Shown here: piece by piece, positions 18,863 to 32,240 of the stretch
How positions within the stretch are numbered: the stretch's first letter is position 1
Layout of the letters: each line of letters opens with the position of its first letter
From: Pinus tabuliformis
Lineage: Eukaryota; Streptophyta; Pinopsida; Pinales; Pinaceae
DNA length: 64,000 nt
Direction: 5' to 3'
NCBI GenBank assembly: GCA_031772625.1
Contig: CM062813.1
Location: 767,436,720-767,500,719 of the forward strand
Notes under the pieces: generated by a model
The model's input: the letters and a program-made list of their open reading frames with translations, nothing else
Told to the model about the DNA's origin: nothing
The model's database searches: none
Made by a program: the position numbers and the translations under genes

Positions 18863-19640
18863 TCTATGAATAGCCATGTGGGTGCATATTGTTTACCAAA
18901 AAACAACCATGAGACTATGAAGAACTGCATAGGCCTTAAATCACCCATGGGTGCATAACATCTATCAAAAATTTCTCATGAGGTTATGAAGGGATAGGTA
19001 TGGTTTAAATTGCTTGTGAGCCTATGAATGACTATGATGTCATGAGTGATTTAAGCCCTATGTAACCCTTCATAATCTCATAAGCTTTTTTATAAACATT
19101 ATGCTCCCAGGAGCACTTTTTGTAGCCATTTATGGCCTCATGAGCTATTTAAGGCCTATGTAATCCTTCATAATCTCATGAATATTTTTTCATAAACATT
19201 ATGCACCTATGGGTGATTTAAGGCTTGTGTATCCCTTCATAGTATCATTAAAAAATTTGGTAAACATTATGCACCTAGTTATGAAGTTGCTTACAAATCC
19301 ATTCTAAGTCTCATGAGAAATTTAAGGCTTACATATCCCTTTATAGTCTCATGAGCAATGTTTGGTAAGCATATGCACACAATCAAAAAGTTCGCTACCT
19401 AGCAATTCCAAGTCTAATGAGCGATTTAAAGCCCATGAGGACCTTGAAAGTCTCATGGGTGATTTTTTTTAAACATTATGGAGCTAACAAGTGAGTAATA
19501 AATATTATAGTCTCACGAGTAATTTAAGGCCTACATAGCCCTTCATGAACAATCTTTGGTAAACATTATGCACCCAATAAATGTTGTATGAGTTGGGATA
19601 CATGATATCCCACCTTATACATCCCAACATATATAGTGTT
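18863..19640. repeat. degenerate satellite-like repeat, both orientations
   Basis: Repeated words such as 'ctcatgagtgatttaaggcctatgt', 'cccttcata', 'taaacattatgcaccta' recur irregularly every 60-110 bp. Left of about 19,040 they read in one orientation (catgagactatgaag) and right of it in the other (cttcatartctcatgag), giving a loose mirror arrangement. Together with 1944-2166 it is the pre-insertion site of the gag-only copia. Confidence 0.6.
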
Positions 19641-19652
19641 TATAGTTGCTAA

Positions 19653-22020
19653 TGTTGGAAACCAAGACAATATTGAGAGGGGGGGTGAATCGATATTGTA
19701 GGAATTTTTAACAATGAACAACTTTCTTTCACCATTAAACACTTTAGCAATTAGCAGGCATAACAAGAATCAATATCAACAATGTCAATGGAAAGCACAA
19801 AGAACAATTAAATTTTCAAAACCACTTTTCAATTCATTCATAGGGCAAGTTGCAACTTGTTGTTACAATTCTCTGGCTACAACCAATAGGAAGCTTCAAC
19901 TCCCTGATTTATCAGCTACAACAGAATAGAGCTAAAACCCCAAATATTTTCCAGCACCAACCCCTAACTTTCAAGATACAACTTGCTAAACACTCAATGG
20001 TTCATCTTTCATCCATTTTCACACTAGATCCATGAATGTCATCTCTCCTTTCACATTAAAACAATTTCTCCTTGATCACCAATGCCTTAAACAATCTCTG
20101 ATTTCTTCTCTAAAACAGCTTTCAAATATGAATATTGGTCTTGTTACCCACCATTTTATGGTTAATATCCCTAGGAGAATATTTTTTTCCAAGATGGTCC
20201 TCAGTTGGCAGCCAACAATCCCTTGTAGCCACCAACTAGCTCGTTGTGCCATTTCTCCGCCACCTGAGCTATCCATGTGGTCCCTCACCCATCTATCATG
20301 ATCGTATGTTTGAAGGTGGGCCTCTCGAACCTAATGGTATGCCTTGTCATTTGGTAATTGAGTGTTGCAATTTACTTGTCATGGATACTTCTGGGCATGG
20401 ATTAATGGGTGGATTCGACGGAAAGAGTGGGCTAGGTTTGTGCTCTTGTCCCCTAGGCCTCTTTTGGATGTTAACCTTCGACCCTTGTCCCATGGGATCT
20501 CTTTTACTAGCATTTTGGATTTAGGTATGGTACTACATGGGAAACCCTGATTTTGGTTTCATGGTCTTGCTTCCTCATCCACATATATCACTCCCCTTCC
20601 ACTCATTATAACCCCATTCATCATTTCTCCCACCTGGGTCCACATTCCTCCACTAGGTCCGCATAGGGTTATCCTTCCCCCTCACCTTGCCCACACCTTG
20701 GGTCAAGTCTAGAATGTTTCCACAGAGGTTGATGCGGCTAAAAAGAAAGTAAAAGCATAATTGGCCACATTCAACAGGAAGAAGTACCACAAAATTCAAA
20801 ACATGGTCCAGACAAATAGATTTAACACGTGGGAAAAATTCAATACATGAGCTCTACCCCATCATCATGGCCATCACCCTAGTTCCTATAGGCCCTAGAT
20901 GAGCCTCCTTTATCATTCAGGAACCCATGATTGTCCCAACCCCTGGTAGGCAATGAACCGCCCTACCTTAAAAGGGGTATCCACTACTATATCTTACACA
21001 TCATGCTCTTATCCCTTGAGCCCCGAGCAGTTAATTAAAGAAAAATCATAAAAGGAAAAAGGCATATAAATAAGGGTGGAAAAATCAAGGTCGGGGTACC
21101 TCATGTACCATGATTTCTCCCTCCTATACATTATATACCCAAGTGTGGGCCTCCATTTTATTAGTTGCCCTTGTACCCTAGCATGTGGCCCAGGGCCACC
21201 CCTTTCATTCCCTACTCCATTCATCTATTTATCACATGCCACCACCCTTTAGAGGACGTACCTTGGACATACTATCCCCTTTAAAAGTAGAAACCACCTA
21301 ATATGATACTTGGTTAACCCCATTTGGAGCTTAGAGACATTAACACATGCCACAACCCACTATGGAAGGGCATGCCATTATGAAGTGCCCACCTGTTTGT
21401 CCATGATTTGTAAGCTCTTTTACTCGATTTCCTTTTATGACTTATTGTACTGGAAGGCTAAGCGACGCATTAGATCTTATGAAGGATTGCAAATGGTCTT
21501 TATTTTGGGTTTGGTCTCCCTATACGGGGTCCTAAACCTCGAGAGGGCTACATTGGCACATGTAGGGTGTGTGTTGAGAGACATGGGCCTCCACAGTAGT
21601 AGAAAACACTCCATGGATCCCCAAATATTTTTAGAGATTGCTCGAGATTCACCTATTGTATGAGGAAGATGCACCTAGTCCATTATGCCCAGCCAACCCC
21701 CATAGTTGTACCATGCACTTGGCAGATGACCCAGCACTTGTACATTGATGTGGCATCACTTACATGATCATCTGAGCCCTTACAGATGGTCTACAGGCAT
21801 CTTTGACCTACTTGGAGACCTGTGAGGTTACTTGTGTGCCCTCACACCCATTGGGAGCACCACAGGTTTATTATTTGGAGAACAAGGGGCAAACCCCTTG
21901 TCCACTACTTTTTGGAGTCCTATTCATCATTGTGGTACTTTTAGACTTCATCATCCTTCCTAGAAGGCCCAATGACATGTATTGTTGATCATTCGACCTC
22001 TTGAGAGGCTTATCCTTTTG
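19653..22020. other. decayed spacer; LTR-like start, no gene
   Basis: TGTTGGAAACCAAGAC at 19,653, followed by 'gagagggggggtgaatc', looks like the start of a plant LTR, but I cannot find its end or partner. ORFs of 60-117 aa between 19,714 and 21,988 have no domain and no supporting context. Nothing else recognised. Confidence 0.35.
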
Positions 22021-25000
22021 TTTATGAGCTAGTTTGGTGGGCCTGTCACCAAAAGTTAGTTATTTGCACAATATTTTTATTTTAGGGGCTAATGTAGGCC
22101 CAAGTAGCTAAATCAAATTCATTAGAAGTGTATAAATAGAAGTGATGAGGATTAATTTTAGCATCATCACTTGTATTTGGAACTAGTATCTCTTTATAAA
22201 TTTTCGTTATCCTTCTTGGAGGACGATTTTTTGGAGCATGGAATTAATTTCGATGTTTGGATCATTTTCATATGTCTTAGAGCTTCTTGATTGAAAATTT
22301 TTGGATGGTTGGATATATTCTTCTACATGTAAGTACATTTTAATGTTATTATTTCTTTCTAATTTTTTCAAATACATTGTTGCTGGGATTTCACTATACT
22401 AGGGCTTATTTGTTGCATCTCTTATGCGAAGTTGTGGAAATTTTGTTTTTAGAGAGTGAATGCTTCATGCATGGGCCATGTATAATGAATGAATGTTCCT
22501 AGGGATGTTTCATCACTGAAATTCATCTTGACAAGCCATTTACCTTGCAAAACGAAGTATAAAGTCTTTGAAGTTGTTTTTGTTGTTTCCCTAATGCTAA
22601 GTGAAGTTATCTTTAAGGCCTAATTGACCTAGAAAATCCAAAGGTCCATAGTCATAATTCTACTTGACTCCAATCTCCCCAAAGTATTAGGCACTAGTCC
22701 ACCCAAAGGTGATCACCTTAAACCTATTTTCCTTCTCCCCTTTCCTCTTCTTTAGGTCTAGTCCTCTAGGTCACCTAGGGCATCAATTATCTCCACCTAA
22801 ATACTTCAATTTTTTGTCCATAAATGGTGTGTCCTCAAGAAGCCCTCCAAATTTTATGAGATTCCTATGGTGGGATATTGAGATATCGCAAGCCTTAGCT
22901 GGAAAATAAATTATTTCCCTTGGTTTCCCTTAGGCTAGAAACCTCATTGGGATCCTTACATTTCCTTTCATTAAAAATTCATTCCTTGATCCATTCCCCT
23001 CCCTAATTAGGTCAAGCATATCATTGGCTGTTAAATTTTATTCCCTTGATCGAACCTTCGGTCCACTTGGACCTGTGTGGTCCCATGCACTATCAAGGTT
23101 AGTTCTTCAAATATCACCTGGAACCTAATATTCCACAAGAATTCTTAGACTCAAGGATCTCCTTCATAAGGCACATTCTCAAAACTGAACCCTAGAAATT
23201 TTCCCCAGGCCCTTCCTGGAGAGCCTTCCATCTTGTCTTCCAAGACAAGAAAGCCACATATTTGAGCCTCTCTTGTGAATAGGCTTCCAATATCACCCCT
23301 TGCCCTGTCATTGATCCATCCATTTCGTGATCCTTATAATAATGGGTCTCCTCCCATCGGTGAAAATTTGTAAAGAGTAGGGAGACTTAGCCAAGGTGAC
23401 AGTGGGATATCACTTTGTGGTTGCCCTTAGCCTAGTAGTAACCCTTCAAGGATCCCCTTTAGGGTCCCTAATGATTTGAGTGGTAACAGGTCTCTGATAC
23501 ACCTCTTATGCATACCATCAACTTTCAGACACATTCTCCAACACGTTACTACTCTTTCATAATCTGTTGCACTCCACCATCACTCTGCTGCTTTAATTTT
23601 GCTTTTAAAGAATTCTGAACTGATATTTTTGGTATTGGACTTGAGTTATCTTGCTCTTTGATCTACTGCATGGTTTTTCTTATTTTTTCCTTTGTCCTGT
23701 TCAAGTTGGTCCTCTAAATCTGCTCTTCATGTTATCTTAAGGTCCTATGCAAATATCAACCTTTTTTGTGAAATTTTCTACTAGTTTTAGTCAATTTTTC
23801 CTTTTAAAGATTTAACTGAGGTTAGCTAAAGTTAACAACACTATAAACTTGGTCAAAATTGTCTCTTAACAGGTAGTTATGCCAAGAACAACGTCCAAAA
23901 ATAGTTTTCGACCCATCCATGCCTCTATCGGGATCATCCCACCAAAAACAGTTGCCATCTCATCTTTCAATGCCAAACCTCAAGGCTTTTTAACTTGTCG
24001 CTACTACTAAATATAACCTTACTGCCAAATAGAGCTTCCCCAGGCCTTTTCCTTTTACAACACGCCACCTATCCTATCGAAGGAGAGAGAAGGGGTCCCT
24101 CGATCCTTGGTTTTGCAAACGATTAAGGGTCTCACACAATACCATGGTGGTATCGAAAGCCACCCTCGGTGGTTTCTGAAATCCGGGAGAGTGCCCCCGG
24201 AATAGTTGTGAGCAGTAGATCATAATTTATTAAACCACCTTCTGGGACCACTTTATTTGTTAATGTTTGACAAACTTCATGTCGCTTCTCGCCATTGGAT
24301 ACATTGGATTTGAACAGCGTCGTTGCTTGAGAGTTTATCTGGCCCGTTGATTGTGATTGATTGTCATCCACCCATGGGGCCACCTCCACCATTCTATGTC
24401 TTATATGAGATTTACAATTGTAGACAAAATTATCTCCCCTAGGTTGGTGGCTAACCTAGAACAACAGAGAGACAAAGAACATAATGCTTTTCATTAAAGT
24501 AAATAGATGATGTAGTGAGGCCTACCTGGAATCCTTCGCACACTTCGCTCCTTATTTAACTTGGAAGCTCCAATTCCAACTCCGAATGCCAAAATTAGAA
24601 TTTACACAGTTAGATAACACAAGCCAAGAAACTACGAGATCTATGCAGTATCATCTAAATACTTCATTCAATAGATCAACATGGTATTGAAATATATGAA
24701 ATAACAACATCACATATAGGAAAACAATGAATTATTTGCATTAATATAAATGGAAGGAGATTACAACCATAAGTAGCAGTTGATATTGTAGAAGAGCTCC
24801 TCCAAGTTGTTGACTTATCCTTTCCTTGTCACAATATGCACCTCCAATCACACTAAATGCATGAGATGATGACCACCCACTACAACAGCATAAGGGCATA
24901 ATCACTCTCCCAAAGCCAACCCCTAATCACATAGAAGGTTGGGAATATATAGAGAAGTAGGGTAAGTTGGGAGTTCTTATCCAATTACCAATATAGGGTT

Positions 25001-25555
25001 TAAGATCCACCTTTTATGGAGGGATAGGATCAAAGGATAAGTGGTGAAAACTCCAAAGTAGGGAAGGATAGGATCCGAATGTTTTATCCAAGGTAAGTAG
25101 TTGAAAAAACTTCTGGAAACTCCTAGAAGGGGAAGCTTCCAGAATCTTGATCATTCTCCCATATTTCTAGAACCAACGCAAGTGCAAAGGGGAGAAACCT
25201 GTTGGTGACCAACGCAGGCCACAGTGGAGCAACTTGTAGGTGATCGCACCCCAATAGGCATACAGGGAGCATTGGTCCTAAAACTGGCTCAGATGATGCA
25301 GTTTAGGGCTGAAATTATGGGGGATGAAGGGAACATGCTTAGGGCTTTGTGAAAGATGGTGACAAGGGGGAATAGGATGTTGATTGATCCCATTAGGAGG
25401 CTCACTAATCAGATGTTAACAAATGGCCTATAACACTATGTGTTGGCAAAAACTTTGTCTCTTGTTGTTCTATCAACTAATAATCCATGCTAACCCGCTA
25501 CCCCATCGCCCTTTTATGCATTATTAAATAGTTACGGGGTTCTGTAGTTCTGGAG
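22021..25555. other. unrecognised AT-rich spacer
   Basis: No domain-bearing ORF on either strand. A TATA-like 'gtgtataaatag' near 22,130 may mark an old LTR. The minus ORF at 24,132-24,392 has no recognisable domain. Confidence 0.4.
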
Positions 25556-25680
25556 TTCCGATCTTCTGAACTTCCCACCTCTGGGATTTTGACCTTCGGG
25601 GCTTCCCGCCTCCTAGATTTCGACCATCCGAGCTTCTTGCCTCCGGGATTCTGACCTTCCAGGCTTCCAGGGTTACGAGA
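25556..25680. repeat. 31-bp minisatellite, four copies
   Basis: Units at 25,556-25,586, 25,587-25,617, 25,618-25,648 and 25,649-25,680 share the pattern 'tttygacc.tcs.gcttcccgcctcc.ga'. The last unit is 32 bp and diverged. Confidence 0.85.
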
Positions 25681-25810
25681 TTTTGACTTTTGTAGGACAA
25701 ACTTTGACTACCTCTATCTTTTGGTCCAAAAGGCCATTTGAAAACTTCTTTATACAGTTGTAAAATCTTTCAGTGCACTTTCCAGTTAAGTGGGTCTGAT
25801 GTAGTGTTTG

Positions 25811-26756
25811 TGTTGAAGAATGTAACTAGTGTCAGTCTTCATAATTGTACTTGTCAAAAGAATTTTATTTTTAAAGAAAATGAGTTATTCAAGCACGAGT
25901 TTCATGCTTGGGTCAATGTTTTCTATCTCAAAGCCTCCATTGAAGGCTTTTATGTTTTGTCTTGAGTCATTAGAGTCATTTTCATTTTTATTAGACCTTT
26001 CTTGGGCTTTTGTATCATGTAAAAATAATTATTTGAGTAAAAAATGTTATTTGTCACCTCCACACCAAGTCGGACCTTGTCCCCATGAAGTCGGCCTACA
26101 TTAGAGCAATTCAACCCAACATAAAGGATATATATAGGGAGGCAGTTTGACCTATTTGGAGCACTTACTCAATAAGTTCGATCTTCAAGGAAGAGAAGCA
26201 GAAAGGAGAGTGAAGTAGCTAGAGAAGGACAAAAGAAGCTGGGAAGACCTAATTCGAGTTTTTGGGCTATCTATCTCTCACATGTACGATGTTTTTGGGT
26301 AGTTGATGGGGCTAAAATTCTGAAGTCTACTGCAGGTCTGAAATACTTTAGTTAGGGGCTGAAAATCTATTGTTTGGGGCCATTATTTTGGATTGAAACT
26401 GCTACTAGGAAGTTATCACTTGGAGATTTTGACATGGATAATCTATTTGATGGAAGGATTGACTTGGTGGTTGAAGGAGGTATTTTTCTAGGTCTAAAGG
26501 GTCTTGGATTGTCTCATCTTTATTTGAATCTACTAGTGGAAGAGTTGGACTGGGTTTTCCCCTTGAAGGGGTTTTGCCCTCGCTGAATGCCTACATCTTG
26601 TGTGTGTTGTTCTTGCTGTCTTCATATACATATTATTTGGTAATTGCTTGACAAAAGATAAACTAATAAAGAAGTAAAGAAGCCAACATAATTCATAAGT
26701 AATTATCAATAAAGAGGAATCAAACCCTAATTCCTATAAGCATTGATTTCTGAACA
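25811..26756 (+). repeat. 5' LTR of gag-less copia
   Basis: TGTTGAAGAATG...TTTCTGAACA, alignable along its whole length with 30,371-31,315. The short ORFs inside it are not supported. Confidence 0.9.
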
Positions 26757-26768
26757 TGGTATCAGAGC
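26757..26768 (+). other. primer-binding site, initiator tRNA-Met
   Basis: TGGTATCAGAGC is an exact plant consensus and abuts the LTR end. Confidence 0.9.
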
Positions 26769-26865
26769 TAAGGTGGAAGAAGGTTGAAGGTCACTTTGTT
26801 GGCAATCACTTGAAGAAGGGAAAAGTAGTCTTAGAAGAAAATGCTACTCCCTCTAGGCAAGTTAT

Positions 26866-29800
26866 TTGAATATGGGTCTCAATATCATGAAAGTTGTAGG
26901 AAGCTGGATTGAAAGAATAGTCTACAATCTATCTAGGAGAATCAAGAGGGAAGGATTCTTGGCTACACTTACAGATACTCTTGATGATGACAACATATGG
27001 ATCATTGATAATGGAGCATCAAGACATATGACAGGGGAAAGTGGACAACTTCATACTCTATCAAGGGAACCATCATCACATGTAGTGGAGCTAGGAAACA
27101 ACAACAATTATGTAGTCAAGGACCTTGGATCTACATCATTAAAGCTTGAAAGCGGAGCAAAGCTAAAGCTCAACAACATACTCTATGTCCTAGGTTTGAA
27201 AAATAATTTAATTTCCATTTCTTATTTAAAAAAGAAAGGAGATGCGGTTGTCTTTGTAGATGGTAAATTTTTGGTTTGGGGAAGTGGTTCAAGTATTGAA
27301 AAGGAAAAGGTTATTAGAGTTCGTGAAGGAAGACTATATAGAGTTATAACACCATCTCCTCAAGCCCTATTTCTCATGGAGATCAAACCCATCAAACTTT
27401 GGCATAGAATATATGGGCATATTCATTACAATATAATACCCTCTCTTAGTCAAATGGTAAAGGGCATCCCCAACATTAAGGGAGATCATGGAGTATGCAA
27501 GGGATGTGCTTTTGGTAAGAATACTAAGAAACCTTTTGCAATCAGTGATACAAGGTCTAAAGAGATACTAGAACTCATTCATTTTGATGTGTGTGGGCCA
27601 ATGTCTAATAAATATATTGGAGACCATATTTACTCTGTGACCTTCATTGATGATCACTCTAGAGATACATGGCTCTAGCTTTTCAAGACAAAGGATGAAG
27701 TATTTGAAAAGTGCAAAGAAATTAGATCTAAATTTGAGACCTTAACTAAAAGAAAGATAAAAAAATTAAGATCCGATAATGGAGGGGAATACACGTCAAA
27801 AGAGTTTATTGCATATTGTAAATAAGCAGGTATTAAGAGGGAGCTCATTGTTCCCTACAACCCCGAGTAGAATGGAGTTATAGAAAGGAATAATAGAACC
27901 ATTGAAGAATGCATAAGGACTATGATATTTGATCAAGATCTACCAAAATTTCTATGGGGAGAAGCAACCATGACAATAATATATATATAAAATATAAGTC
28001 CTCATAGAATTGTTGACAATATGACACGGGAAGAAGCATTCACAGGGAAGAAGCCATGTGCAGATCATCTTTGAATCTTTGGGTGTCCCGCATACATCCA
28101 TGTTCCAAAATACAAGCGAAATAATTTGGATTATACAACCATAAAAGGGATCTTCGTTGGCTATAGTATTTTATCAAAGGCTTATAGAATCTACATCAAG
28201 GAAAAGGAAGACAAATTGAAGTTAACAATAATGTTATATTTTATGAAAACCATGCCTACAAAGATTGAAAGGTATATCAATCAAATATGATGAGGAAGAT
28301 ATACTGCTATTTGAAGAAGAAGGAAAAAGTGAGCTTATTCATCCTATAATAATTCCCAAAACAAAGAAGAGGCCAAATTGGTTAAAAGATACACTTGAAG
28401 ATGCCAAAGGACATGGAGAAACTAAAGGGTCTTTTAGAGAAAGAAAAAGACCAAAGAAATATTTAAGATATGTAGCATACATGAAAAAAATAATAGAAGT
28501 AGAACCAACTACATTTGAATAAGTTTCTCATCAAGAAGAATGGAAGAAGGTGATGTAGGAAGAATATCAATCCATCATGAGGAATGGGGTTTGGGAAATC
28601 ATTCCTAGACCAAGTGACAAATCAGTTGTCACCTCCTACAAATTCAAACATTTCATTTATGGAAGCATAGATGAATAAAAAGCTAGATATGTCGCAAGAG
28701 GTTTATCACAAAAGGAAGGAATAGACTATGAAGAAACCTTTGTTCTTATTGCCAGGTATACCACTATAAGATCTTTGGTTTCACTAGTTGCTGCTATGGG
28801 ATGGAATATCCATTTAATGGATGTCAAAATAACATTTCTAAATGCAACCATTGATGAATAAGTATACAGTGAACAACCAGAAGGCTTTGAAATAAATAGC
28901 AAGGATACACATGTTTGCAGACTCAAGAAAGCTCTATATGGATTGAAGCAAGCTCTTAGGGCTTGGTATGCAAGAATGGATGCATATCTCTTACAGATTG
29001 GGTTTGTCAAAATTTATGTCGATGTAAACCTCTAAATCAAGATAGTGAAGAATGAACCTGTGATTATAGTACTATATATGGATGATTTATTTATTACAAA
29101 TGTGGAGCACAAAATTCTAGAAAGCAAGAAAATGCTAACAACAAAATTTGTAATGAAAGATTTGGGACTCATGCATTATTATTTGGGCTTGGAAGTCTGG
29201 CAGAAACACGGTGAGATGTATCTTAATCAAGGGAAGTACATAATTAAGATGCTACAAAAGTTATATATGATGGATTCCAAACCTATGACCACTCCCATGA
29301 TCACTAATATCAAGAAGTTGATAAGCTCCAACTCTAGTCTCATCGATCTTACTAGCTATCGTAAGTTGGTGGGTTCTCTAATGTACTTGGTAAACAAAAG
29401 AACTCATATATGTTTTGCTATAAATGTTCTTATTCAATTTTAGTTGGAGCCTCGTCATGACCATTGGATAGCTGCTAAGCATATCTTGAGATACCTAAGT
29501 GGCACAATACATCACTGCCTAAAGTATGATGGAAAGGAAGTCAAGTTAACATGTTTTACTGATTTTGATTGGGGTGGCAGTGAGATTGATGGAAGGAGCA
29601 CTATTGGTGGATGTTTTAGTTTGGGATTTGCAATGATTTCATGGATGAGTAGAAAACAAGACCCTATTTTGTTAAGTAGTGTCGAAGTGGAATATGTTGT
29701 TGCATGTGAAATATGAAAATTAGTTGTTTGGTTGAGAAAACTATTGTCAGATTTGTTTTGAAAGCCTCTAGATCCTACAATGATAAATTGTGATAATAAA

Positions 29801-30035
29801 AGCAACATCAAGATGTTTGAAGACCTCATTTTTCATGCAAGGACAAAGAATATCAACAACAAGTACCACTACATTAGGGTTTTGGTAAAATATGGGCTTG
29901 TGAAGCTATAATATATTTCGACAGATAAATAGGTAGCTTATGTATTGATGAAAACTCTTTTGAATAAGAAGTTTGAATATTTTAGAAGCATGCTTGGATT
30001 GGTTGATGTTATAGATTTAGTTGATAGGGAGATAT
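26866..30035 (+). pseudogene. copia pol: protease, integrase, RT, RNase H (broken)
   Basis: The open part 26,866-27,678 carries the protease site D-N-G-A-S (S/T replaced by N), then the integrase zinc region (H...H...C-K-G-C-A-F-G) and the first catalytic Asp (H-F-D-V-C-G-P). After a TAG at 27,676-27,678 the reading continues with L-R-S-D-N-G-G-E-Y, a stop at 'C-K-*-A-G', a stop in 'N-P-E-*-N-G', and later frameshifts. RT is recognisable from ~28,560: M-D-V-K-I-T-F-L-N near 28,820, then Y-M-D-D at 29,076-29,087 in the open segment 29,045-29,443. RNase H is at 29,444-29,716 (T-D-F-D-W-G-G-S, S-V-E-V-E-Y) and continues with stops to ~30,035. The many lesions rule out activity. Confidence 0.85.
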
Positions 30036-30370
30036 GAAGAATATTATAACAATATGCTTGGGAGGACATTTGGTTGGCCTATGTGTTGATGTCTAGATCC
30101 CGAAATAGGGAGGGTGGTGGTTGTCATGGAGCTCTGAACTTAGATACGCACCTAGATCCTTGGGTTGGTGATAGAGATTAAAATCCTGATGGTACCTAAA
30201 GTGGCTAAAGCTTGATTTCACCTTAGTCCCAACCAATTAGAGTACACTGGTCAGGGATCTAATATGTATCACTAGCTGTGCTATAACTCTTCATAGTTCA
30301 TTTCATTTTTAGATCTTCCATGTACCTTCATATGTATGTAATTATGAACACCTCCCTAGTTAAGAGGGTG

Positions 30371-31315
30371 TATTGAAGAATGAAACTGTTAGCATTCATA
30401 ATTGTGCTTATCAAAAGAAATTTTATTATTAAAGAAAATGACTTATTAAACCATGGGTTTCATGCTTGGGTCAATGTTTTCTAGGTCAAAGTCTCCATTG
30501 AAGGCTTCTAGGTTTTGTCTTGTGTCATTAGAGTCATTGCCATTTTTATTAGACCCTTATTGGGATTTTGTATCATGTAAAAAGAATTAATTTTTAGTCA
30601 AAAATGTTATTTGTCACCTCCATACCAAGTCGGCCCTGTCCCCATGAAGTCGTCCTACATTAAGGCAATTCCACCCAGCAGAAAGGCTATATAGAGAGAG
30701 GAATTTCGACCTATTTGGGCTGCTTACTCAACAAGTTCGATATTAAAGGAAGAGAAGCAGAAAAGAGAGAGAAGTAGTTAGAGAAGGACGAAAGAAGATG
30801 GGAAGACATAATTCGAGTTTTTGGGCTATCTATCTCTCACATGTGCGAAATTTTTAGGCAATTGTTGGGGACAAAATTCTAAAGTCTATTGCAGGTCTGA
30901 AATTCAATAGTTGGGGGCCGAATATGTGTTGCTGGGGGCCGAATATGTGGATTGAAGTTGCTACTGGGAAGTTGTCACTTTGAGACTTTTACAGGGATCA
31001 TCTATTGGAAGGAAGGGATGACTTGGTGGTTGGTGGAGGTATTTGTCTAGCTATAAAGGGTCTTGGATTGTCTCATCTTGATTTGAATCTACTAGTTGAA
31101 GAGTTGGTCTACGTTTCCCCTTGAAGGGATTTTTCCATAGCTGAGTTCCTACATCTTGTGTCTCTTGTTCTTGTGGTCTTCATATATATATAATTTGGTA
31201 ATTACTTGATGAAATATAAACTAATAAAGAAGTAAAATAATCCAACATAAGTCACAAGTAATTATCAAGGAAGAGCAATCAAACCCTAAGTCCCATAAGC
31301 ATTGATTTCTTAACA
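30371..31315 (+). repeat. 3' LTR of gag-less copia
   Basis: Partner of 25,811-26,756; the first dinucleotide is TA instead of TG. Visible divergence between the two suggests an old insertion. Confidence 0.9.
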
Positions 31316-31429
31316 CTTCGAGCTCGTTGCCTGAAAAATGGCTTCAAACTCTCTATTGTTCTTTGCACCTTAAATCTTCTTCTTGTGCTTGGAACATGTT
31401 CTTCTGAGACACTTGTACCACCTATTGAC

Positions 31430-31984
31430 ATCATTTTCAGCGATATGCTTAATGGAAACCCTATTGACATCAGGGACTACCCTATTGACATCAATGACAA
31501 CATATTTCCAATAGCTAATACCTAAATAACATTTATTGACATCAATAAACACTAGATATAACACTCAATAGAACATTTATTAATATCAATAATCATTTAA
31601 TACAACATGCACCTTTTAATGATGTCAATAAAATTTGTACATGACATTAATGACAACAATTAGCATTGTATATAGTGTTAATATCATCAATAAATGATGT
31701 TTATATATAACATTATTAATGTCATTAACTATGTTTATTAATGTTGGTGTTGATAAGCATCGTTAATGACATCAATAATGTTATATGTAAACGACAACAT
31801 TACTAATGTAATTGACATTAATGATGTTAACAATGTTAATACAATTATTGGCATCATTATCATTAATGATGTTAGTAATGTCATATATAGGTATATGTCA
31901 ACATTACTGTATATAATGTTGATGACATCAATAATATTATACATAGACAACTTTGTTGTATGCAATGTTAATGACGTGTGTGTG

Positions 31985-32028
<44 letters not shown>

Positions 32029-32240
32029 GTCATTTATTGGCATCATTGATGTTATATATAATATCTATTGATTTCAATAAATCTTGCATGTTGTATCGAG
32101 ATTTTATTGACATTAACAAATATTGTATTGTATTCAATGCTTATTAACACCAACAAATATTGTATTAATGTCAATAAATGTTCTATGCGCATTGACATCA
32201 TAAGTATTGCATAGGTTAGGAAGTATAGATTGGGATACCT
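31430..32240. repeat. degenerate GATGTCAATAA-type simple repeat, with (TA)n
   Basis: The word 'attgacatcaataa' and its complement recur dozens of times with decay. A pure (TA)n run lies at about 31,988-32,027. The long overlapping ORFs on both strands here (31,738-32,071) are products of the repeat. Confidence 0.8.

Larger units (their letters stand above)
25811..31315 (+). mobile_element. Ty1/copia LTR retrotransposon, gag mostly lost (5505 bp)
   Basis: LTRs of 946 and 945 bp start TGTTGAAGAATG (25,811) and TATTGAAGAATG (30,371). The internal region holds a perfect initiator-Met primer-binding site, a protease-integrase-RT-RNase H reading with many lesions, and 'aagagggtg' as polypurine tract. 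Only about 100 bp separate the primer-binding site from the pol reading, so nearly all of gag is missing. The flanking pentamers gtttg and cttcg match at 3 of 5, so a target duplication is not proven. Confidence 0.85.

Noticed and set aside
31738..32071. Long overlapping ORFs on both strands with I/Y/T-rich products
   Set aside because: They are generated by the GATGTCAATAA-type and (TA)n repeats.
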